The notes under the pieces: model-generated | Database searches by the model: none | Seen by the model: the letters and a program-made list of their open reading frames with translations, nothing else | Told to the model about the DNA's origin: nothing | From: an uncultured Flavobacteriales bacterium | GTDB lineage: Bacteria; Bacteroidota; Bacteroidia; Flavobacteriales_D; Crocinitomicaceae | Assembly: GCA_905480145.1 (NCBI GenBank) | Contig: CAJQPA010000018.1 | Span: 1-64,000, forward strand | Direction: 5' to 3' | DNA: 64,000 bases | Position numbers and translations under genes: made by a program | Shown here: in pieces, positions 35,481 through 44,972 of the stretch | Layout: every line of letters begins with the position of its first letter | Position numbering within the stretch: position 1 is the first letter of the stretch

Positions 35481-35738
35481 CTAAGCTACTTCCTTTAGTT
35501 TTGCCTCAACCAAAGTGTAAAAATCATTAAACGTAACTACCGTTTGAAAATCTTCTGCCGTTGGCTTAAAGCCTAAGTTTTCCTCAATAACCACTACTAA
35601 ATCAACATAATCCAAACTATCTAAATCTAACGTTTCTTGCAAATTGCTATCAGGTAGAATAATTGATTTTTCCACTTCAAACTCCTCTGCCAAAAAGCGA
35701 ATTGTTGTTTCTATTATTTCCTCTCTCGTCATAGTCAT
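35481..35738 (-). CDS. Acyl carrier protein 2
   Basis: An 85-residue acyl carrier protein with the classical DSL motif (LDLDSLDYVDLVVVIEE) carrying the phosphopantetheine Ser, and an acidic helix II. It sits next to the ketosynthase at 35756-36976 and the LpxL-type acyltransferase, so it may carry the growing chain or the chain to be transferred. It differs clearly from ACP 1 (31844-32101), which suggests separate roles. Confidence 0.94.
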   Translation of the reverse strand: MTMTREEIIETTIRFLAEEFEVEKSIILPDSNLQETLDLDSLDYVDLVVVIEENLGFKPTAEDFQTVVTFNDFYTLVEAKLKEVA

Positions 35739-35755
35739 TATATAATTAATGCAAT

Positions 35756-36976
35756 TTACTTATATTTTTTGATTATCAATGAAGAATTTGTACCTCCGAA
35801 GCCAAAAGAATTTGAAAGAAAGCAATCTATTTTTTGATCTTTTGTTTCTGCAATGATGTTAATTTTGGCTGAATCTTCATCTGGTGTTTCAAAATTAATA
35901 TTGGGCGCAATAAAATCATTCTGCATCATCAATAAAGAATAAGCAACTTCACTTGCTCCAGCCATCCAACATTCATGACCAGTCATACTTTTTGTAGAAC
36001 TTACAGCAACTTTTTCACCTAAAACGGAATGAATCGCCTGAGCTTCCATCATATCTCCTACAGGAGTTGAAGTAGCGTGAGCGTTAACATAGTCAACCTG
36101 CCCTTTCTTAATATTCGCTTGTTTCATAGCCATCGATAATGATCTGAATTGTCCATCAAAATTTGGATTTGACAAATGATCTCCATTACTAGAAAATCCA
36201 TAACCGATAATTTCTCCCAAAATAGGAGCTCCTCTTTTCAATGCCGATTCTAACGATTCTAATATTAATGTTGCTGCACCTCCAGATGGAACGAGTCCAT
36301 CTCTGTCTTTATCAAATGGTCTTGATGCCTTTGTTGGTTCATTCTCTCTAGGAGAAAATACACCTAAGCCATCAAAACTTCCCATGGCTACTTCATTTAC
36401 TTCTTGCGCTCCACCACAAATGACGCGGTCTTGTAATCCTTGTTTTATTAAAAGGTGCCCCATACCTATAGAATGTGAGCCTGATGCACAAGCAGCACTC
36501 AAAGTAAAGTTAATTCCCTTTAATTTAAATATTGTAGAAAGGTTCATGTTAACGGTACAATTCATGTTTTGAAAAATATCTCCACTACCGATTAACGTAT
36601 TGTCTTTTCTTGCTCTTGCTTTGTCAATGGTTTTAATGACTGCTCCAGCAGTACTATCATTGCCAAAAATAATTCCGGTTTCATTTTGCTCCATGAAATC
36701 GATATCCAATTTTGCTTGTTCTAAAGCCTCTCGCGTTGACATGTATGCGTACATAGCTGGCTGATGCATTCCAAGTCGCTGTCTTCTATTTAAAAAAGGC
36801 TTTAGTTCTGGATCAATTACATTTCCAGTCAAAGCAGACCGATATCCAAAATCTTTTCGTGGAGCATCATAAACAATTCCCGATTTCCCTGTTCTAAGTG
36901 ATTCTGTCACCTCTTCTTTTCCCGTACCAATACAAGAATACAACCCAATACCTGTTATTACTACCCTTCTTTCCAT
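35756..36976 (-). CDS. Beta-ketoacyl-ACP synthase (FabF-like, aryl-polyene type)
   Basis: A 406-residue condensing enzyme, the longest of the locus, with Cys163 (LSAACASGSHSIG), His300 (NAHATSTPVGD) and His334 (STKSMTGHECWMAGASE). The CASG form of the nucleophilic elbow is like FabB/ApeR-type enzymes. It is adjacent to ACP 2 downstream and the ketoreductase upstream (gap 3 bases), so the KS-KR-ACP core of an iterative type II elongation system sits together here. Confidence 0.94.
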   Translation of the reverse strand: MERRVVITGIGLYSCIGTGKEEVTESLRTGKSGIVYDAPRKDFGYRSALTGNVIDPELKPFLNRRQRLGMHQPAMYAYMSTREALEQAKLDIDFMEQNETGIIFGNDSTAGAVIKTIDKARARKDNTLIGSGDIFQNMNCTVNMNLSTIFKLKGINFTLSAACASGSHSIGMGHLLIKQGLQDRVICGGAQEVNEVAMGSFDGLGVFSPRENEPTKASRPFDKDRDGLVPSGGAATLILESLESALKRGAPILGEIIGYGFSSNGDHLSNPNFDGQFRSLSMAMKQANIKKGQVDYVNAHATSTPVGDMMEAQAIHSVLGEKVAVSSTKSMTGHECWMAGASEVAYSLLMMQNDFIAPNINFETPDEDSAKINIIAETKDQKIDCFLSNSFGFGGTNSSLIIKKYK

Positions 36977-36979
36977 GTC

Positions 36980-37711
36980 CTAGGAATAAACGCCTCCGTT
37001 AATATTAATGACCTCTCCAGTAATATAACTCGCCTTATCTGAAGCAAGGAAACTAGCTAAATGGGCGACTTCTTCAGCATCACCAAAACGATTAGCCGGC
37101 ACCATCTTTTTTAACATATCTTGATCCAATTCGCTTGTCATATCAGAATTGATAAATCCAGGCGCAATTGCGTTAACTGTGATTTTTCTTTTTGCGATCT
37201 CTTGAGAAAGTGCCTTTGTAGAAGCAATCATAGCTCCTTTAGCCGCAGAATAATTTGTTTGACCAGGCACTCCTTTCAAACCGGAAAGAGAAGCAATATT
37301 AATAATCCTACCTGATCTTTTTCTTAGCATTTTTGTAACTACAGCTTGCGTGCAATTATACATTCCCTTTACGGAAACATCTAACACTTGATCCCAATCT
37401 GCCTCTGAAATCCAAGGAAATAAATTATCTTTAGTCACTCCTGCATTGTTCACTAACACCTCAATGTGCTTGTCTGCATTTTCTTCCTGCCAGCCTCCAA
37501 GAACATTTTTAACTGCTTCTGAATCTTGAACGTTAAACTGCAGTAATTCTCCTGAACCTCCATTCTCCTTTATTAAACCTAAAGTATCTTCTGCTGCTTT
37601 GGTATTTGAAGAGTAGTTAATCAGAACATGTAGGCCATGATCTTTGGACAACTGAATTGCTATTGCCTTGCCAATTCCTCGAGAAGAACCCGTTACTAAT
37701 GCACATTTCAT
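36980..37711 (-). CDS. 3-oxoacyl-ACP reductase (FabG/ApeQ-like)
   Basis: A 243-residue SDR of the FabG type. It has the NADP motif GSSRGIGKAIA, NNAGVTKDNLF, catalytic Ser in IASLSGLKG and Tyr-Lys in TNYSAAKGAMI. The C-terminal ITGEVININGGVYS is characteristic of FabG. It reduces the beta-keto group after each condensation in polyene synthesis. It starts in an ATGA overlap with the ammonia-lyase gene. A chromosomal fabG for fatty acid synthesis is not in the window, but this copy is clearly dedicated by position. Confidence 0.94.
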   Translation of the reverse strand: MKCALVTGSSRGIGKAIAIQLSKDHGLHVLINYSSNTKAAEDTLGLIKENGGSGELLQFNVQDSEAVKNVLGGWQEENADKHIEVLVNNAGVTKDNLFPWISEADWDQVLDVSVKGMYNCTQAVVTKMLRKRSGRIINIASLSGLKGVPGQTNYSAAKGAMIASTKALSQEIAKRKITVNAIAPGFINSDMTSELDQDMLKKMVPANRFGDAEEVAHLASFLASDKASYITGEVININGGVYS

Positions 37712-39237
37712 AATTCTATATTTTTAGCTCTTAATAAAGTTGTCACTTTCTTAATATTCTCAAACTGAGGAACATCTTCAGTAACCGCTGGAACTTCTGA
37801 ACGAATCAAATCGTAAACCATTTTCGTTTTAGAACCAAGTTTAGCTTGCTCTTCTTTTGATAATAAATCAATCGATTGGCAAACAGCCATTATATGGATA
37901 GCCATGACCTGAAAGCCATTTGTGATTACGTCTTTTGCAATGACAGCACTATTTGTACCCATACTAACAATGTCTTGATTGTCATTATTATTTGGTATGC
38001 TATGGACATAATTCGGAAATGACAAAGTTTGATTTTCTGCCGTAGTAGACGTAGCAGCAAATTGCATTCCTTGAATTCCAAAATTGAAACCCAATTCTTT
38101 CATATTTAAGAATGCGGGGAATTTATTATTCAACTTAGAATTCAATAAAAAATTCAATTGGCGCTCAGCCAGCATTGTTAAGCGTGTAATTACAATCTTA
38201 ATTTTATCCATTTCCAAGGAAATATAATCTCCGTGAAAATTCCCACCGTGAAAAACATTGCCATCTGTCTTGCTGACAATTGGATTATCATTCGTCGAAT
38301 TTAATTCATCTTCAATTACACCTTGTGCGTAGTTCAATGTATCCAGAACTGGGCCTATAATTTGAGGCACACATCTAATTGAGTAATACTCTTGAATTTT
38401 CTGTTTAAATTCTACACGCTCAATTTCATCTTCGTCCTTGAATAACTCTTCACGTTTTCTAATCAAATCACTATCCGAAAGAAACGATCTCATTTTCTTA
38501 GCAACAGTCTGTTGACCGGTATGCCTTTTAACTTTATTGAGTCCCTCTGAGAAAGAATCGTCAAAAGCCTCCACAACTTCATTAATTATAGAAGATGCCG
38601 CAATAGACCAATTCACTAATCGCTTTGCATAAATTAAATTGACCGCCCCAATTCCTGTCATACAAGAAGTTCCGTTAATCAAACCAAGGCCATCACGCAG
38701 TTTAACTTCTAAAGGAGCAATACCTGCATCACTCAAGGCATCCTCAGTTTTAAGTCGAACTCCGTCCTTGTAAACAAAACCTTCTCCAATTAAACTTAAA
38801 GCTAAATGAGCTAATTGAACCAAATCACCGCTCGCACCAACTCCACCATGTTCAAAAATCTCCGGGGAAATTCTATGGTTAAGAAATTGAGTTAGTTTCT
38901 CAACAACCCCTAGACTAATTCCTGAATTAACCTGCAAAAAGTTGTTAATTCTAGCGAGAACAACTGCACGCACATACTCTTCTTCTAGCGCATTTCCAGT
39001 GCCTGAAGAATGCGATCTAATTAGGTTGTATTGTAATTCATTTAATTTATTCTCTTCAATTTTGTACTGTGCCATTGGCCCAAAACCAGTATTGATTCCG
39101 TAAATTATTTTATTATTTGAAAAGTCTTTTAAAAAATTAAAAGATTCGCTTATTTCCGTTTTCAAACCAGCCGGAATTTCTAACTTATTAAAGTCAAAAA
39201 CATATCCCTCTAGGTCTTTTAAAAGTATTTCGTTCAT
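37708..39237 (-). CDS. Aromatic amino acid ammonia-lyase, probably tyrosine ammonia-lyase
   Basis: A 509-residue MIO enzyme that removes ammonia from an aromatic amino acid, here most likely tyrosine giving 4-coumarate, the starter of aryl-polyene synthesis. The MIO triad Ala-Ser-Gly is at residues 135-137 (GGVGASGDLVQLAH). Tyr46 in YGINTGFG and the C-terminal SIPNNNDNQDIVSMGTN are conserved. The sequence closely resembles the flexirubin-locus TAL of Flavobacterium johnsoniae as I recall it. The selectivity segment reads LIRSHSSGTG with Ser-His, as in histidine ammonia-lyase, so specificity rests on context. It is the first large gene of the leftward operon. Confidence 0.92.
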   Translation of the reverse strand: MNEILLKDLEGYVFDFNKLEIPAGLKTEISESFNFLKDFSNNKIIYGINTGFGPMAQYKIEENKLNELQYNLIRSHSSGTGNALEEEYVRAVVLARINNFLQVNSGISLGVVEKLTQFLNHRISPEIFEHGGVGASGDLVQLAHLALSLIGEGFVYKDGVRLKTEDALSDAGIAPLEVKLRDGLGLINGTSCMTGIGAVNLIYAKRLVNWSIAASSIINEVVEAFDDSFSEGLNKVKRHTGQQTVAKKMRSFLSDSDLIRKREELFKDEDEIERVEFKQKIQEYYSIRCVPQIIGPVLDTLNYAQGVIEDELNSTNDNPIVSKTDGNVFHGGNFHGDYISLEMDKIKIVITRLTMLAERQLNFLLNSKLNNKFPAFLNMKELGFNFGIQGMQFAATSTTAENQTLSFPNYVHSIPNNNDNQDIVSMGTNSAVIAKDVITNGFQVMAIHIMAVCQSIDLLSKEEQAKLGSKTKMVYDLIRSEVPAVTEDVPQFENIKKVTTLLRAKNIEL

Positions 39238-39242
39238 ATAGA

Positions 39243-39347
39243 TTAGCTTCTTCTAATAAATGATAATATCGCTATAGTTGCTAAGATTAACAAAAATATC
39301 TTTTTTTTTTTATTTAATCGCTTAATCTTAATGCTTTTTGGCTCCAT
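39243..39347 (-). CDS. Possible 34-residue single-pass membrane peptide
   Basis: An ATG at 39347 opens a 34-codon frame ending TAA at 39243-39245, five bases before the ammonia-lyase ATG. The first 16 residues are strongly basic (MEPKSIKIKRLNKKKK), followed by a 15-residue hydrophobic helix (IFLLILATIAILSFI) and RRS. This is a convincing membrane-peptide composition for a frame in an intergenic region, but the run of lysine codons crosses a 14-base A tract. The candidate -7 element at 39291-39298 lies inside it. It could be the first gene of the operon or a chance frame. Confidence 0.35.
   Translation of the reverse strand: MEPKSIKIKRLNKKKKIFLLILATIAILSFIRRS
39291..39298 (-). promoter_or_regulatory. 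-7 element (TATTTTTG) for the polyene operon
   Basis: Exact TAnnTTTG match on the minus strand, 54 bases before the ammonia-lyase ATG at 39237. If used, the small frame at 39243-39347 is not translated from this transcript. Confidence 0.5.
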
Positions 39348-39471
39348 TGTTTGCTGCAAAAAAGAAGATAATTACCCGTAAATAATAAATTCAAAAAAAA
39401 CAATGTGAAAAACTCAATTTCATAAACCATAACAAAGCCATGATTTGTATGTATCATTCCCTATTAAACAC

Positions 39472-39488
39472 TATTTTCCTGGAAAATA
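39472..39488. promoter_or_regulatory. 17-bp perfect palindrome, possible operator
   Basis: TATTTTCC-T-GGAAAATA is a perfect palindrome in the 340-base divergent region of the polyene locus. It is flanked by inverted arms TTTGTATG (39444-39451) and CATACAAA (39505-39512), which are centred within two bases of it. Such symmetry suits a dimeric regulator. No regulator gene is in the locus. The rest of 39348-39577 shows nothing else I can name. Confidence 0.35.
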
Positions 39489-39577
39489 AAACCAATTATT
39501 CTATCATACAAAGTAGGGAAATATGGTGTTTTTAGCTATTTTAGCAAACCAAATTTTTATTAGAAATATTGGCTTAA

Positions 39578-41167
39578 ATGACAGATGAAAAAGAATATGA
39601 TGTAATTATCATTGGAGCCGGTGTTGCTGGTCTAACTTCTGCTGCGCTGCTTACAAAAGCGGGATTAAAAGTCTGTGTTTTAGAGCGCCATTATTTAATT
39701 GGAGGATACATTCAAGGTTTTCAAAGAAAGGACTTCAATTTTGACACTGCCATTCATTGGTTGAATCAATGTGGTGAAAATGGGACGGTTTCAAAATTAT
39801 TTAATTTCATCGGTGACGATTATCCGCGTCCTCAAACCATGAAAATGATAAAACGTCACATAACCAACAACCATGAATTTGTTTTATCAAACCAGCCTGA
39901 CCTGCTAAAAAAAGAATTAATTTCATGTTACCCAAAAGATCAGAAAGGGATAGAAAAGTTCTTTAAACATGCTAAGAAAGTTGCCGATATATCATTGAAG
40001 TTTCCAAGTCTATTTCGATCAACAGAAACTATGACTTTCTGGGAGAAGGTGAGATACGGAATAAAAAGAGCAAGCATTGGACTTCCGATGATTAAGCATA
40101 TTTTTTATAGCGGAGAAGATGGAATGAAAAAAGGATTAGGCAAATATTTTACCGACCCTGAATTACTTGAGTTATTTTGTGCTGAACGTGATTTACTATC
40201 CTGTCTATTCCCTGTAGCTTGGGCCTATAATAATGATTTTCAAAACCCTCCGATTGGTGGAAGTCAGGTTTTTGCAGCATGGTTGAATAAGAAAATTGAC
40301 ACGACTAATGAGTCTCAAGTTATTCTGAGTGCCGATGTTAAAAACATTGTAATTGAAGATAATTCTTTCAAAAGTGTCAAATACACCAAACGAAATAAAT
40401 CTTATGAATTAAAAGGTAAATACCTCATTGCTGCCTGTGATGTTAGCAAGCTATATAAAAGTATGTTGCCAAAAGCAAAACAAAATAATGACATTCTTAA
40501 AACGCTTGAAACATCAGAAATGTACAGCTCCTCTGTAACAGTTACACTTGCACTGGACTGCACTGTAGAAGAATTAGGCTTTGGACATGAATTGGTTTTT
40601 ATAAGTAAAGATAATAGCTCACGAGACGCACATAGTTCAGGTGACCCTCACACATCTGCTATTAGTGTTTTAGCTCCAACCGCCAGAGACAAAACGATGG
40701 CTCCTGATGGGTATGGTACTTTAACTATTTACGTTCCGGCTTGGATGGACTATAAGAATAAATGGGGCACTAAACTAAATGATAAGGGAGAATATGTGCG
40801 TGGTGAGGAGTATATCAAAATAAAGGAAGAATATGCCTCTATTGTAATTGATCGAGTTGCAGAAAAAATGTGTCCTGACCTTAAAAAGCATATTCTTTTT
40901 CAAGAAGTGGCCACTCCTATCACTTATCATCGCTACTCTCATAATAAAGATGGATCAATGATGGGCACGCGCCCCGGTAAAATTAATATGCAAAATAAAG
41001 TAGCACATTACAAAACGCATTTCAACAACGTAATAATCGGTGGACATTGGGCAGAGTTAGGAGGTGGTATTCCAATTGCAACAAAAGCTGCTTTTAATGC
41101 CTCACTTATTGTTTTAAAAGATTTGAATCCAAAAGCTTTTAACGAACTTGTAAACGTAATGAAGTAA
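39578..41167 (+). CDS. CrtI-like FAD-dependent oxidoreductase 1
   Basis: A 529-residue flavoprotein of the phytoene desaturase/carotenoid isomerase superfamily. The dinucleotide motif DVIIIGAGVAGLTSAALL with the distal Glu in VLERHYLIGGY is at the N-terminus. The C-terminal motif GGHWAELGGGIPIATKAA is the FAD-contacting end. No carotenoid gene (crtB, crtE) is in the window and this gene is part of the polyene locus, so it may desaturate or isomerise the polyene or a lipid partner. It is the first gene of the rightward operon, TAATG-coupled to the MMPL fusion. A paralogue is at 44973-46520. Confidence 0.9.
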   Translation: MTDEKEYDVIIIGAGVAGLTSAALLTKAGLKVCVLERHYLIGGYIQGFQRKDFNFDTAIHWLNQCGENGTVSKLFNFIGDDYPRPQTMKMIKRHITNNHEFVLSNQPDLLKKELISCYPKDQKGIEKFFKHAKKVADISLKFPSLFRSTETMTFWEKVRYGIKRASIGLPMIKHIFYSGEDGMKKGLGKYFTDPELLELFCAERDLLSCLFPVAWAYNNDFQNPPIGGSQVFAAWLNKKIDTTNESQVILSADVKNIVIEDNSFKSVKYTKRNKSYELKGKYLIAACDVSKLYKSMLPKAKQNNDILKTLETSEMYSSSVTVTLALDCTVEELGFGHELVFISKDNSSRDAHSSGDPHTSAISVLAPTARDKTMAPDGYGTLTIYVPAWMDYKNKWGTKLNDKGEYVRGEEYIKIKEEYASIVIDRVAEKMCPDLKKHILFQEVATPITYHRYSHNKDGSMMGTRPGKINMQNKVAHYKTHFNNVIIGGHWAELGGGIPIATKAAFNASLIVLKDLNPKAFNELVNVMK

Positions 41168-44100
41168 TGGGGTTCTTTTTAAGCAAAATCATTCTATTCT
41201 TCAACCGAAACAAACTTCTTTATTTTGGTCTTCTTGCAGTCATATCAGGAATCTTGTTTTCAGGAGTTACCCGCTTAAATTTGGATGAAAATATTTATGG
41301 AATATTTCCTAAGGGCGAGCAATTCGAAAAATTCAATGATGTACTTAAAAAAAATAGCCTTAATAAGCAGGTTATTTTTTCCATTAATACTGCAGAAAAA
41401 GAGTATGAAGAAGTTTACGAATCGCTTGATAAAGTATCTGGAGAAATCACCTCTAAAACTAAAGATCTTTTAACGGATTTTGTTGTTTTTCGTGATGATC
41501 AACAAGAAAATGTTCTAAATCATTATTATACTTTTTTTCCTGCATACCTCACTTCAAACGATTATCAAAAAATAGAAGAGAATCTAAATGTAGATTCCAT
41601 CTCCAACTCAATCACTAAAGTCTCCGAGCAATTAAGTTCTGCTAATTCATTATTCCTAAGGAAGATCTTAGCAAAAGACCCTCTGGGACTAATGTGGCCA
41701 AAGCTTAAAGCCATTAATCCTCAATTGGACTCTTCGCACTATTCTGTTGAAGATGGAATACTTTACTCTACAGAACATGACAGAGCATTCTTCACAGCGG
41801 TTTTAAATTTTGAAATTAACGACAACAAAAAGAACAACGAACTAAGTATAAAACTTGATTCCTTAACCTCTAAATTTACTGAGTTTGATCTTGATTACTT
41901 TGGTACATTTAGAATCTCACATGAAAACGCTGTCCAAGTTAAAAAAGACACTTCATTAACCATTATCATTAGTATAGGGTTAATACTTCTTCTTCTTATT
42001 GTTTACTACAGAAGTTTGTTTACTCCAATTTTCTTTATTCTCCCCGCTTTATTTTCAGGTTTTTGTGGATTGGGAATCCTAGGTTTTATTGACCCAAATA
42101 TTTCGGCCATTTCAGTAGCGACATCCGCCGTTTTAATGGGGATTGTTTTAGATTATGCGTTTCACTTCATGACGCACTACTCACATACCGGAAGTCTTGA
42201 GAAAACTGTTCAGCAATTGAGTTTTCCTATGTTGGTTGGCAGTTTTACGACCATTGCTGCTTTTTTAGCATTATTATTTACAGACTCGGTCGTTCTGCAA
42301 AATTTTGGTCTTTTAGCTCTTCTCACTTTATCCAGTGCTGCCATATTCACCTTAGTTTTTCTTCCAACTTTAATTCACATTACTGGGTTTAAAGTAAAAA
42401 TAAGATCAAACTCTCAGAAATTTAAAACCCCAAAATGGATCACTAAAATTGCCGTTTTTTTGACCTTGATTATTGGTGTAATGTTCATTCTCAAAAAACC
42501 TATTGTTGAATTTGATTCTAACCTGAACAACTTAAGCTATCATTCAGAAGAATTGGTTGAAAAAGAAGATTATTACACTGGAATCAATCCCATCAATGAA
42601 AAAAAACTTCATTTTTTTATTGAAGGAAAAACAAAGGAAGAAGCCATTGAGCGCAACTTTAAATTGTTCCAGAAGTTGATCAGTTATCACGAAAAATTTG
42701 AACTTGAAGAAATTATTTCCGTTGGCTCATACCTAATCCCTAAAAGTATTTTACATGGAAAACAAAATGATTGGTCTCAATTCTGGAAAGACAGAATTGA
42801 CCCAACTTATTCCAAAATAAATGAAGCGGGGTCAAATCATGATTTTTCAAAAAATGCATTCTTCCCATTTAAATCCTGGATAGAAAACACTAATATCTCG
42901 TTGCTTTCTTCAAACGAAAAACTCATCAAAGAACTTGGAATATCAAAATTGATTTACAAAAACAATAATGAATGGAATATTACTACTAGTGTTGTCGTCA
43001 AAAGGTCTAAAGTTGATCATTTAAAACAAGAATTGAACGAAGTGAAAGGTCTCTATATTTTTGACTTCACAGAAATGGCTGGCGTATTAATGCAAACCGT
43101 TCAGAAAGACTTTAATTATTTATTGTTGTTTTCTTCTTTAATTGTTCTTTTATCACTTCTAATTATTTATGGTAGAATTGAATTGGCGCTCTTTAGTTTC
43201 TTTCCAATGCTAATTAGTTGGATATGGATTCTTTACATCGCAAGCTGGTTAGGTATCCCATTCAACTTTATTAATATCATCGTTGCGACATTCATTTTTG
43301 GCCTAGGTGATGATTTCAGTATTTTTGTAACTGATGGATTGATTCAAAAATACAAGACGAATGCTTCCTCTCTTAACTCTTATAAATCGGCTATCGTACT
43401 CTCCGGAATAACCACTATTATTGGTACCGGTGTCCTTTACTTCGCAAAGCATCCTGCGATACATTCAATCTCTGTAATTAGCGTTGTGGGAATAAGCTGT
43501 ATTCTATTCGTGACCTTGTTTGTTCAGCCCGCAATATTTAGATTTTTTGTCACAGCAAGAACGGCAAAAAAGCAATCCCCTATAACCTTATTAGGATTGT
43601 TAATGAGTGTATTACTTTTCTCAAGCTTTCTTGCTGGCTGTATTCTGCTTAATGTTTCTATTCTAATATTAATACTTATTCCAATACAAAAAAATAAAAA
43701 AAGAAGTATTATCAATTTTATCATTTCTAAAATGTGCTGGTTCATCATTTATTTAGGAATCCATACAAAAAAGAAATTTGTGAATTTTGACAAAATTGAC
43801 TTTTCAAAACCATCACTTATTGTTGCCAATCATTCTTCTTTCCTTGACATCCTAGTTCTTTTAATGCTCAACCCCAAGACCATTATCATGGTCAAATCCT
43901 GGGTCTATAATTCTCCAATTTTCGGAGCTCCTATACGCTACGCTGGTTTCGTGTTTGTACAGGAGGGTCATGAGCAAAACATGGCGGTCATAAAAGAACG
44001 AATCAATGAAGGATACTCAATCGTGATATACCCTGAAGGGACTAGAAGTGCTGATGGGTTAATTCATCGTTTTCATAAAGGTGCTTTTTTCTTAGCGAAA

Positions 44101-44970
44101 GAATTGAATCTTGACATTCAACCAATACTAATTTCTGGTGTCCATTATGTAAACCCTAAGAATGATTTCATAATTAAATCCGGAACAATAACAATAACAG
44201 CGCTAGAAAGAATTAAGTCTGGAAGTCCTGAATTTGAGCAACGATTTGGATTACTTACGAAAGCCGTTGCAAAAAAGATGAGGCAAACGAATTTATTGGT
44301 ACATAAAGAGCATTATAACACAGCAGAACTAAAAAATAGAGTATTGTATAACTACCTCTATAAAAACCCAATTATAGAATGGTATGTTCGCATTAAATGG
44401 GGGTTTGAAAAAATAAACTTTGAGCTCTACGATTCTCTCATTCAAAATCGTAAAAAGATCTATGATATAGGCTGTGGCCTTGGATATCTTGATTATTACC
44501 TTCACTATAGGAACCCTTCAAGAGTAATTACAGGAATCGATTATGATCAAGACAAAATAGCCTTGGCGGAGCATGGTTATGACAAAACAGATAATTTATC
44601 TTTTGAACATGGGGACATCAGAAGTTTGTTGCTTGAAGACCCGGAGGTGGTTTTTTTCAATGATGTACTCCATTATCTTCAACCGGCGGAACAATTTGTT
44701 GTTTTAAAAAATACACTTGACGCATTAAGCGAGGATGGAATTATTTTTATTCGAGACGGAATTACTGATTTGAACAGTCGCCATAACAGAACGAAAAAGA
44801 CTGAAAAATACTCCACAAAAATTATTAATTTTAACAAAACAACGAACGACCTAACTTTTTTTTCATCTGAAGAAATTTTTAATTTTGCAAAAAAGAATAA
44901 CGCTAGTTGTAAGATGATTCAACAATCTAAAAGAACGTCAAACGTTTTATTTATACTTCGGAAAAATTGA
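41167..44970 (+). CDS. Trifunctional MMPL exporter / PlsC acyltransferase / SAM methyltransferase
   Basis: A 1267-residue fusion. Residues ~1-800 are an MMPL/RND-type transporter: an N-terminal helix, two periplasmic loops and two blocks of five to six helices (around 255-420 and 645-800), with GLGDDFSIF in the second block. Residues ~860-1050 are a PlsC domain with NHSSFLD (His889) and PEGTRS (from 956). Residues ~1070-1267 are a class I methyltransferase with YDIGCGLGY (from 1099). Flavobacterial flexirubin loci carry the same three-part protein. It likely acylates, methylates and exports the product or its lipid carrier. It is flanked by the two CrtI-like genes in one operon. Confidence 0.93.
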   Translation: MGFFLSKIILFFNRNKLLYFGLLAVISGILFSGVTRLNLDENIYGIFPKGEQFEKFNDVLKKNSLNKQVIFSINTAEKEYEEVYESLDKVSGEITSKTKDLLTDFVVFRDDQQENVLNHYYTFFPAYLTSNDYQKIEENLNVDSISNSITKVSEQLSSANSLFLRKILAKDPLGLMWPKLKAINPQLDSSHYSVEDGILYSTEHDRAFFTAVLNFEINDNKKNNELSIKLDSLTSKFTEFDLDYFGTFRISHENAVQVKKDTSLTIIISIGLILLLLIVYYRSLFTPIFFILPALFSGFCGLGILGFIDPNISAISVATSAVLMGIVLDYAFHFMTHYSHTGSLEKTVQQLSFPMLVGSFTTIAAFLALLFTDSVVLQNFGLLALLTLSSAAIFTLVFLPTLIHITGFKVKIRSNSQKFKTPKWITKIAVFLTLIIGVMFILKKPIVEFDSNLNNLSYHSEELVEKEDYYTGINPINEKKLHFFIEGKTKEEAIERNFKLFQKLISYHEKFELEEIISVGSYLIPKSILHGKQNDWSQFWKDRIDPTYSKINEAGSNHDFSKNAFFPFKSWIENTNISLLSSNEKLIKELGISKLIYKNNNEWNITTSVVVKRSKVDHLKQELNEVKGLYIFDFTEMAGVLMQTVQKDFNYLLLFSSLIVLLSLLIIYGRIELALFSFFPMLISWIWILYIASWLGIPFNFINIIVATFIFGLGDDFSIFVTDGLIQKYKTNASSLNSYKSAIVLSGITTIIGTGVLYFAKHPAIHSISVISVVGISCILFVTLFVQPAIFRFFVTARTAKKQSPITLLGLLMSVLLFSSFLAGCILLNVSILILILIPIQKNKKRSIINFIISKMCWFIIYLGIHTKKKFVNFDKIDFSKPSLIVANHSSFLDILVLLMLNPKTIIMVKSWVYNSPIFGAPIRYAGFVFVQEGHEQNMAVIKERINEGYSIVIYPEGTRSADGLIHRFHKGAFFLAKELNLDIQPILISGVHYVNPKNDFIIKSGTITITALERIKSGSPEFEQRFGLLTKAVAKKMRQTNLLVHKEHYNTAELKNRVLYNYLYKNPIIEWYVRIKWGFEKINFELYDSLIQNRKKIYDIGCGLGYLDYYLHYRNPSRVITGIDYDQDKIALAEHGYDKTDNLSFEHGDIRSLLLEDPEVVFFNDVLHYLQPAEQFVVLKNTLDALSEDGIIFIRDGITDLNSRHNRTKKTEKYSTKIINFNKTTNDLTFFSSEEIFNFAKKNNASCKMIQQSKRTSNVLFILRKN

Positions 44971-44972
44971 AA

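Noticed and set aside
37708-39237. Histidine ammonia-lyase (hutH)
   Set aside because: The Ser-His selectivity residues fit HAL, but the whole sequence is like the flavobacterial flexirubin TAL, no hut genes are nearby, and it heads a polyene operon.
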